Assembly: GCA_026702755.1 (NCBI GenBank)
Contig: JAPPBX010000012.1
Coordinates: 1 to 42,772 of the forward strand
Direction: 5' to 3'
DNA: 42,772 nucleotides
DNA from: Candidatus Poribacteria bacterium
Lineage (GTDB): Bacteria; Poribacteria; WGA-4E; WGA-3G
Shown here: one piece after another, positions 37,224-42,772 of the stretch
Position numbering within the stretch: position 1 is the first letter of the stretch
Layout: each line of letters starts with the position of its first letter
The notes under the pieces: generated by a model
The model's input: the letters and a program-made list of their open reading frames with translations, nothing else
Databases searched by the model: none
What the model was told of the DNA's origin: nothing
Position numbers and translations under genes: made by a program

Positions 37224-38984
37224 ATGAAACTGTTATCCCATCTACTGATTTTTGTGCTTGGCATCGGACTTTCCGCCACTACGGCAGCACCTGACACTCC
37301 CCCTTGGCAACCTGTAGGACAATACACACACCCTGATATCCGGGAGAGTTCCGGCATTGTCGCGAGTCGGCAGTTTGAAGGTGTCTATTGGACTCTCAAC
37401 GACTCCGGTAACCCAGCAACACTCTACGCCACAAAGCTCAATGGTGAATTGATCCAAGAGGTCGCAATAAAGGGTTCTGGAAACTTCGATTGGGAGGCAC
37501 TCGGTATTGACGACAAAAATCAACTCTGGATTGGCGAAATTGGGAATAACAGCAGACTGCGATTCGATCTGAAAGTCGTTGTTATCGCAGAACCGAACCC
37601 TTTCACTGAAACGGAGGCGAAGGTCATCGCGAGTTATCCGTATCGGTATCCGAACGAAAATGTGGATGCGGAGGGGCTCTTTATTGTTGAAGATATTCCT
37701 TATATTGTCTCTAAAGAAAGAGAACGTGCAGGGCTTTACCGGTTCTCAACCCTGAAAGCCGATACCAAACAGGTGTTAGAAAAGGTTGGCGAATTCCTTG
37801 ACGCAAAGTTCATTACAGGCGCGGGAGTCTCAGAAGACGGGACGCGGCTTGCTGTTTGCACCTACAACGCACTCTGGGTTTATCACGGTACAGCCGGTAA
37901 TTTAGCAGAAATGATTCAAAGCACACCCTGGTCCTTACCTCACAATTTCTATGGAGAAGCCGTCTGTTTTGATGGCTACGACCTCGTCTTGACAAATGAG
38001 GCACGGGACCTCTACGCGATGCCACAGTTTTGGTATGAGAGGGAATGGGCATTACCACCAAAGGATACCCAATCGGCAATTGATCTACTCCCGAAGACGG
38101 CAGCGCACGGCGTAACGGTTCAGATAGAAAATTATCGTACAGCGGGTATTGATATCAGTGGAAGCCATGTCGCTTTCACGCCAGAGGGTGTTGGAGAGAC
38201 AGCGTCCTTAACCATTCCAATTAAAGTCCCTTGTCGGGATGTTTATGAGATTCGCGCCGTTTTAACACGTGGGCAGGAATATGGACACGTTCAATTATCC
38301 GTTGACGGCACTCTGGTCGGTACACCCTACGATTGCTATTCTTCTGAGCCGATAGCGGGGACGCTGGTTTCATTTGGAACTGCTCCGTTGAATGCTGGTG
38401 AGAACCAGATAAGGCTCAGTACTGTCGGGAAATCATCCGAAGCCACAGGCTATAAAATCGGTGTTGATTCCTATCAGGTGTTAAATGCCTCCCCTTATGT
38501 CAGGCGTTCCATGGTTTTAGGTCCGTTTCCCAAGACAGATGTTAGCACAGTTAAAGAACTGCTGCGTACTCAAAGTCAATTGGACCTGAAGAAGATTTAC
38601 ACGGGTATTGATGGCAGAGCCGTCCACTGGCAGGAAGTGACTGCAAGGGGAGATGGCTATCTTGATTTACGCAGAGACCTCAGTCCTAAATCGATGACTG
38701 TTGGATATACGTTGGTGTATATCCACGCGCCGGAACCGACCGATTCTGTGATGTTGATTGGGAGTGATGACGAAATCGCTGTTTGGTTAAACGGCACTGA
38801 AATTCATCGGAAAAGTATCAACGCTGGCGCAACGGCAGATACCGATGCGGTTCCATGTCAGCTGAAAGCGGGATGGAATAGGGTTTTGTGCCAGAAAATC
38901 GATAACGGCTGGTCCTGGGGACTCTATTTGCGATTCACAGATGCAGATGGAATTCTCAGATATGCCACTCAACCAGAAGAATAG
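37224..38984 (+). CDS. Secreted propeller and beta-sandwich protein
   Basis: This 586-residue protein has a signal peptide (MKLLSHLLIFVLGIGLSATTAA). Residues about 25-280 look like a beta-propeller (ESSGIVASRQFEGVYWTLNDSGNPATLYA, DWEALGIDD, NVDAEGLFIVEDIPYIVSKE). The middle, about 295-420, has lectin-like strands (ASLTIPIKVPCRDVYEIRAVL). The C-terminal part has DEIAVWLNGTEIHRKSINAGAT and LKAGWNRVLCQKIDNGWSWGLYLRF, typical of jelly-roll domains found in glycan-active proteins. No catalytic site is evident. AAGGAG seven bases before the ATG at 37224 sets the start; the frame runs 30 bp further upstream. The exact function is unknown. Confidence 0.85.
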   Translation: MKLLSHLLIFVLGIGLSATTAAPDTPPWQPVGQYTHPDIRESSGIVASRQFEGVYWTLNDSGNPATLYATKLNGELIQEVAIKGSGNFDWEALGIDDKNQLWIGEIGNNSRLRFDLKVVVIAEPNPFTETEAKVIASYPYRYPNENVDAEGLFIVEDIPYIVSKERERAGLYRFSTLKADTKQVLEKVGEFLDAKFITGAGVSEDGTRLAVCTYNALWVYHGTAGNLAEMIQSTPWSLPHNFYGEAVCFDGYDLVLTNEARDLYAMPQFWYEREWALPPKDTQSAIDLLPKTAAHGVTVQIENYRTAGIDISGSHVAFTPEGVGETASLTIPIKVPCRDVYEIRAVLTRGQEYGHVQLSVDGTLVGTPYDCYSSEPIAGTLVSFGTAPLNAGENQIRLSTVGKSSEATGYKIGVDSYQVLNASPYVRRSMVLGPFPKTDVSTVKELLRTQSQLDLKKIYTGIDGRAVHWQEVTARGDGYLDLRRDLSPKSMTVGYTLVYIHAPEPTDSVMLIGSDDEIAVWLNGTEIHRKSINAGATADTDAVPCQLKAGWNRVLCQKIDNGWSWGLYLRFTDADGILRYATQPEE

Positions 38985-39170
38985 AGAAGAGCCTCAAAGT
39001 CGCTTTTTCCAACCGCTCCCTGCATCTTCTGTTCTTTAGGTTCATTAAACCTCCACGTCTATAGAAAAATATCTTCCCTCTCCACTTGTACCCATTTTCA
39101 TCAATTCAACGTTAAGCACCTTAGATAACTATATTCATTTAAGCTTAAAAACAGCAATGGGGTGTATCCG

Positions 39171-41105
39171 ATGCAATTTAATTTTATTCGACAGAGTAGA
39201 CAACACTTGCTGCTGCGAGTCGTACAAACATCTTGTATTTTCGGAATGATGCTGGCGGTTGTATCTATTTCCTCGGCGGATTCTGGCATAAGCCAGCGGG
39301 ATATTTTTGTCGGTGCGAGTGCCCGCGCAGTCGGCATGGGAAGTGCTTTCACTGCCGGTCCGTCCGCGACCAACGGTTTTCTGTGGAATCCATCTTCGTT
39401 AGGATTTATGGATGGTGTGGAAGTCAATATGGGTGGGATGCCGCTTCCCGGAAATGTGTCAAGTCGCGATCAAGCGTTTTCAGTCGCTGCGAATCCGCAT
39501 ACCTTCGGTTTGACGGATAGGAATCTGGGAAATATCTCCTTAGCGACCTGGCTCGATGGTTGGAGAAATGACACGACGGAGTCTACACAGATCGTCCTTT
39601 TAGGATACGGACGTGCACTCGGACAGAGGGCATCGGCAGGTGCTAACCTCCGCTACTATCAGAATAACACACCCATCAGAACGAATTTCTTATGGAGTGT
39701 GGATTTGGGGATGCAATTTGCCTACCCATTGGAAAGATGGGGTGATGAACTGACAGTCGGCGTGAATTTCTCCGAACTGAGCAGCGGTATTCGAGAGAAC
39801 GGCGTACTTCTTGAGAGCGCGCCCTTAGCCGCGCGTTTCGGCACAACGTATGAATTGGGCAGTGATACGCTTTTTTCTGCCGATTTTGCTGTCCGAGGAT
39901 CGAACGACGCTGTTGGCGGAGAACGGTTCCGATTGCATATCGGCGCAGAACGTTGGCTCATTGATGGGCACGTCGGACTGCGACTCGGTTATACCGCTTT
40001 GACTGCTTCTGAAAGATTCTGGAATGGCGAGTTAGCGCGGGGTGTCAGTTTCCGAAACTCGGCAGGACAACTTGATTATGCCTACGTCAGTGGTAGTGAA
40101 TTGGAACGAGGCATTCATTGGATTTCTGCGACATTGCGCTGGGGTGGAAACGACGCAGCCCTGGTATCGGTAGCGACGCGCACTGAAGCATCGGATGCCG
40201 ATGATGCTGCGCCGATTTTAATGCCGAAAGCACTCATCGTGGACCCTGAAACCATTAATGGAGAATTAAATCTTTCCGAGCACGCGATTTCGCCGAATGG
40301 CGATGGTGTTTCGGATAGCACCACATTTCGCTTGAGTTTTGAAGATAGCATCGCTCCCCTACAGTGGCAGTTGAACATTACCGATGAATACACCGAAAGC
40401 GTCTGGAAAAAATCTGGAACCGATATTCCGGCAACGGGTATTGTCTGGGATGGGATTGCGGATACTGGCAATTTAGTCCCTGATGGCGACTATGAGGTAC
40501 AACTCCACGTTGTTGACGCACAAGGCACGCCGTATCTGAAAGATATCAAGGATCTCACGATTGATCTCATTCCGACGACGTTAGAGATTTCTGGGAAAAC
40601 GCCCGCAACCGTCGCTGTGAAGGCATGGGACCTCAATCCGCTTGCACATTGGAAACTTGAACTGTTTGATACAGAAAATGTGCTTGTCGAACAGATGAAG
40701 GGCGACGGTTCACCACCCGCCGAAGTCTTTTTGAACAAGGTTCAGGCACAGCCAGCTGCTACGTACACTTGCAAGCTGCAGGTTCAGGACATCGCGGGGA
40801 ATCAAAGCATACAGGAAGCGCAGCTGCAACTTGGTGCTGGCAGTCAATCGGCGACAGTATCAGCAGCACGACTCACATTGATGGTTGGCTCTTTTGCACA
40901 ACCCGGTAATGCTGAAATGATGGCTGCGAATCTGCAGCGTATGAATCCCGACGAGAAGGTACAAATCTATACGGCTGTGGTTGACGCGAGAACAGTGCAT
41001 CGGGTAACAATTGGGGAGTTTGCAGCACGAGAAGAGGCAGCCAGTCTCAAGCAATACATTCAAGAGACGCAGGGGATTGAACCGGTATTGATTACACTTC
41101 AATAA
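39171..41105 (+). CDS. Outer-membrane barrel-like protein with FlgD-type and SPOR domains
   Basis: This 644-residue protein has an N-terminal signal sequence (to about residue 36). The next 290 residues are beta-strand rich with the GASARAVGMGSAFTAGPSATNGFLWNPSSLG opening known from PorV/UPF0164-like outer-membrane proteins. From about 350 to 460 there is a FlgD/CHU_C-like Ig domain (ISPNGDGVSDSTTF, GIVWDGIADTGNLVPDGDY). The last 80 residues match a SPOR peptidoglycan-binding domain (LMVGSFAQPGNAEMMAANL, HRVTIGEFAAREEAASLKQYI). It could link the outer membrane to peptidoglycan. ATG 39171 is chosen over an in-frame GTG three codons earlier because of GGGGTG upstream; this is a weak basis. Confidence 0.82.
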   Translation: MQFNFIRQSRQHLLLRVVQTSCIFGMMLAVVSISSADSGISQRDIFVGASARAVGMGSAFTAGPSATNGFLWNPSSLGFMDGVEVNMGGMPLPGNVSSRDQAFSVAANPHTFGLTDRNLGNISLATWLDGWRNDTTESTQIVLLGYGRALGQRASAGANLRYYQNNTPIRTNFLWSVDLGMQFAYPLERWGDELTVGVNFSELSSGIRENGVLLESAPLAARFGTTYELGSDTLFSADFAVRGSNDAVGGERFRLHIGAERWLIDGHVGLRLGYTALTASERFWNGELARGVSFRNSAGQLDYAYVSGSELERGIHWISATLRWGGNDAALVSVATRTEASDADDAAPILMPKALIVDPETINGELNLSEHAISPNGDGVSDSTTFRLSFEDSIAPLQWQLNITDEYTESVWKKSGTDIPATGIVWDGIADTGNLVPDGDYEVQLHVVDAQGTPYLKDIKDLTIDLIPTTLEISGKTPATVAVKAWDLNPLAHWKLELFDTENVLVEQMKGDGSPPAEVFLNKVQAQPAATYTCKLQVQDIAGNQSIQEAQLQLGAGSQSATVSAARLTLMVGSFAQPGNAEMMAANLQRMNPDEKVQIYTAVVDARTVHRVTIGEFAAREEAASLKQYIQETQGIEPVLITLQ

Positions 41106-41267
41106 CATGGCTGTCGGTTTTCAGTACTCGGCTGTCGGTATATGGCATGCAAAACGAATATAGTTGTTACAGGGTGTTCATTATCTGAAGCAGGATTTAC
41201 AAGATTCAAGGATTCACAGGATTATGGGGTTTCCTTCTTGATTGAAAACTCTCCTTTATAGAATTAT

Positions 41268-41386
41268 AGGACTTACGCACTCCCTCTTAAAGTCCCCCTG
41301 ATAAGGGGGATTTAGGGGGTTTAAATACGGAAATTACCGATTTTTGCGTCTGAATGTCCGATATTTTCTCAATTTGCGTAAGTCCT
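41268..41386. mobile_element. MITE-like element with 12-bp TIRs and 7-bp target duplication
   Basis: AGGACTTACGCA (41268-41279) and TGCGTAAGTCCT (41375-41386) are perfect 12-bp terminal inverted repeats, 119 bp end to end. Both ends are flanked by GAATTAT (41261-41267 and 41387-41393), which looks like a target site duplication. The inside carries CCCCCTGATAAGGGGG, a palindrome common in such elements. There is no transposase gene, so it would need one in trans. Confidence 0.8.
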
Positions 41387-41405
41387 GAATTATCCAAATA
41401 TTTGA

Positions 41406-41489
41406 GACTTACGCAATTTTCCAGCACCTACGGGCACACGCCGCTGGCGAGGTTTTAAACCTCGCCAGCAAGGCAAGCTGCGTAAGTTC
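41406..41489. repeat. Related inverted-repeat element
   Basis: GACTTACGCA (41406-41415) and TGCGTAAGTTC (41479-41489) are the same kind of ends as the neighbouring element, with one mismatch. Inside is a perfect 13-bp palindrome around one T, GCTGGCGAGGTTT/AAACCTCGCCAGC (41443-41469). TAGCAACTTGGGT (41517-41529) just outside repeats the end of the element at 27557. The gap 41106-41542 has no gene. Confidence 0.65.
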
Positions 41490-41542
41490 GGTATAAAACG
41501 TCCTAATATTTGTTAGTAGCAACTTGGGTGAGGTATAGGTTT

Positions 41543-42352
41543 TTATTCAAACGTGTCGTATGGGATTCGACAGACTCCGATTAAGTCTAAACCTGTGTAG
41601 AATTGTCCCTCGGTGACGTGAAAATCGGTGGTTGTGATGCCGTGCGTCAAGTCGTCATGCGTGGCACTTATGAATGATTTTAATAACCTCCCCCCGACAT
41701 CAAAACTCAGCCGTAAGAGTGGCTTCGGGAGCCAATGCCGCATTTTTAGGATATCATAGTTGAAAATCTGTTGGATGCGCTGTGCCCGGAGCTCTTGAAA
41801 CTCCTCGACTTTTGAACTCCCCTGGAGTGTATAAAGCACCACATCTCTAAAATGCCTTGAAAGAAGGGCTCGGAACTCGCTGGCGTTGTATTCCCATTGG
41901 TGATAGGGCGATTGGAGACCTATAGACTCCCGAAGTGGAGAATATCGATTCGGTGTTGAAATGAGAAGCACTGCTGCGGGGTGGACCAAGCGTTTGGCGA
42001 CTTCCTCCAAGAAATACTCGGGAGTTCTTAGGTATTCAATGAGATGAAAACAGCAGACGACATCAAACGTATAAGGAAAATATTTGTGAAGTTGTGAGAC
42101 ATCTTGGATGTAGAAATCGAGATTGGGGAGATCGTATTTTTGCTTTGCTTGTTGTATGGTCTTTTTGTCTTTGTCAACGGCGACGACCTCTTTTGCGTGT
42201 TGTGCCAATAGGTGGGCACCGTATCCCTCGCCGCATCCGAGGTCCAATACGCGCTGCCCCTGTGTGAATTGTGTTGCGTATTCATAGACGGCGCGATACT
42301 GACAGTAAAATGGATGATTCTCTTTTTGTGTTGGATCTGTTCTTTCTGCCAT
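41543..42352 (-). CDS. Class I SAM-dependent methyltransferase
   Basis: This 269-residue protein carries the class I methyltransferase motifs: motif I VLDLGCGEGYGAHLLA (about 35-50), motif II acidic end VVAVDKD, DVVCCFHLIEYL for the third strand and LVHPAAVLLISTPN for the fourth. It fits the methyltransferase type 11 family, whose substrates range from small molecules and lipids to sugars. The acceptor cannot be inferred from neighbours. AGGAG nine bases before the ATG at 42352 supports the start. The C-terminal 90 residues are not recognised. Confidence 0.88.
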   Translation of the reverse strand: MAERTDPTQKENHPFYCQYRAVYEYATQFTQGQRVLDLGCGEGYGAHLLAQHAKEVVAVDKDKKTIQQAKQKYDLPNLDFYIQDVSQLHKYFPYTFDVVCCFHLIEYLRTPEYFLEEVAKRLVHPAAVLLISTPNRYSPLRESIGLQSPYHQWEYNASEFRALLSRHFRDVVLYTLQGSSKVEEFQELRAQRIQQIFNYDILKMRHWLPKPLLRLSFDVGGRLLKSFISATHDDLTHGITTTDFHVTEGQFYTGLDLIGVCRIPYDTFE

Positions 42353-42494
42353 GAGAAAAGGTCTCCTGATGTGTAAAACCTACAATTAACGATACACTTA
42401 TGAAAGGCGGGGTTGATAGAAGAAATCCACAGACGAAATTTACCACCTCGACTCTCTTCAGTCTCGTAGAGGCGGTATCTGTGTAGAACTATGG

Positions 42495-42772
42495 TTATCG
42501 GCGGCGCAGCCCCCACTTTTTAGGATTTTTCAGGCGTGCGTCTCCCATACGTATCGGTTCCCCCTCGGATGTCTGCCACTCTGAAAGCGGGGCGTACTGA
42601 TGTGGGACGGTGGTTTTCTTCGCGGGGGCGGCGGTCTGTGCGGGTGTTCGCGATTTTGAAAGTCCTATCCTGCGATGTGTATCGGTGGTTTCCCTCGCAG
42701 TCGGTGCAGGAGACAACCTTCTCACAGGGAACCGGTTCGCATGTGAGGTGTTCAACCAGAGTGTCGCGTTGA
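42495..42772 (-). CDS. C-terminal part of an unknown protein (runs off window)
   Basis: A minus-strand frame is open from the window edge to TAA at 42495 and ends in GEPIRMGDARLKNPKKWGLRRR, which reads like a real basic C-terminus. The adjacent minus frame is also open from the edge to about 42519 and begins with a cysteine-rich stretch (CEPVPCEKVVSCTDCEG). Which frame is coding, or whether a frameshift joins them, cannot be told here. No function is assigned. Confidence 0.4.
   Translation of the reverse strand, partial: NATLWLNTSHANRFPVRRLSPAPTARETTDTHRRIGLSKSRTPAQTAAPAKKTTVPHQYAPLSEWQTSEGEPIRMGDARLKNPKKWGLRRR

Noticed and set aside
42536-42772. Plus-strand open frame at the right edge
   Set aside because: Composition looks like an antisense shadow, with no ribosome site; minus frames look better.

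Overview
The window looks like chromosomal DNA of an uncultivated bacterium. The best guess is Candidatus Poribacteria or a close relative. The reasons are a bacterial homologue of selenoprotein N, a planctomycete-type DUF1553/DUF1501 gene pair, several paralogous ABC-2 permeases and large ECF-sigma/TPR fusions, and many short inverted repeats between genes. This assignment is inference; the 16S fragment at the left edge could settle it. Base composition and codon use seem even across the window, and no prophage, transposase gene or CRISPR array was seen.

Layout. 1-480 is the 3' end of a 16S rRNA gene. It is not followed by 23S rRNA but by a gene for a secreted protein and then a tRNA-Ile(GAU) with its own near-consensus promoter, so the rRNA operon looks split. 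1853-10014 (+) holds a 14-motif WD40 protein and two tandem pairs of ABC-2 permeases (A1-B1-A2-B2). 10063-16193 (-) holds DUF1501 and DUF1553/cytochrome-c proteins and then a 507-residue selenoprotein N homologue, read through an in-frame UGA with a SECIS-like hairpin just downstream. 16302-19760 (-) holds an IlvE-like aminotransferase, hisF and murJ. 19929-20309 (+) is a DUF2203 protein. 20341-23509 (-) is rpsT, rsmB, thiE, thiD. 23679-27336 (-) is a pair of ABC exporters, probably one heterodimer.

27695-36713 (-) is the most unusual block: a MacB/FtsX-like permease, an ECF sigma factor fused to a helical-repeat domain, a third permease pair (A3-B3), a second copy of the sigma fusion, a STAS-domain anti-sigma antagonist and a 64-residue membrane protein. 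Four copies of one bipartite motif (TGCA, 19-20 nt, CGTC, in gene direction) lie upstream of the two sigma genes and of the small-protein/STAS pair. The spacing suits an ECF promoter, so I propose an autoregulated sigma/permease regulon. No ATPase that would obviously drive the permeases is present.

37224-41105 (+) holds two secreted or outer-membrane proteins: a propeller/beta-sandwich protein, and a barrel-FlgD-SPOR fusion. 41106-41542 is a cluster of short inverted repeats, including one with perfect 12-bp ends and a 7-bp target duplication. The window closes with a methyltransferase gene and an incomplete gene (both -).

The two strongest points for follow-up are the selenoprotein N gene, which standard gene calling would split in two, and the shared promoter motif that ties the sigma, permease and STAS genes together.
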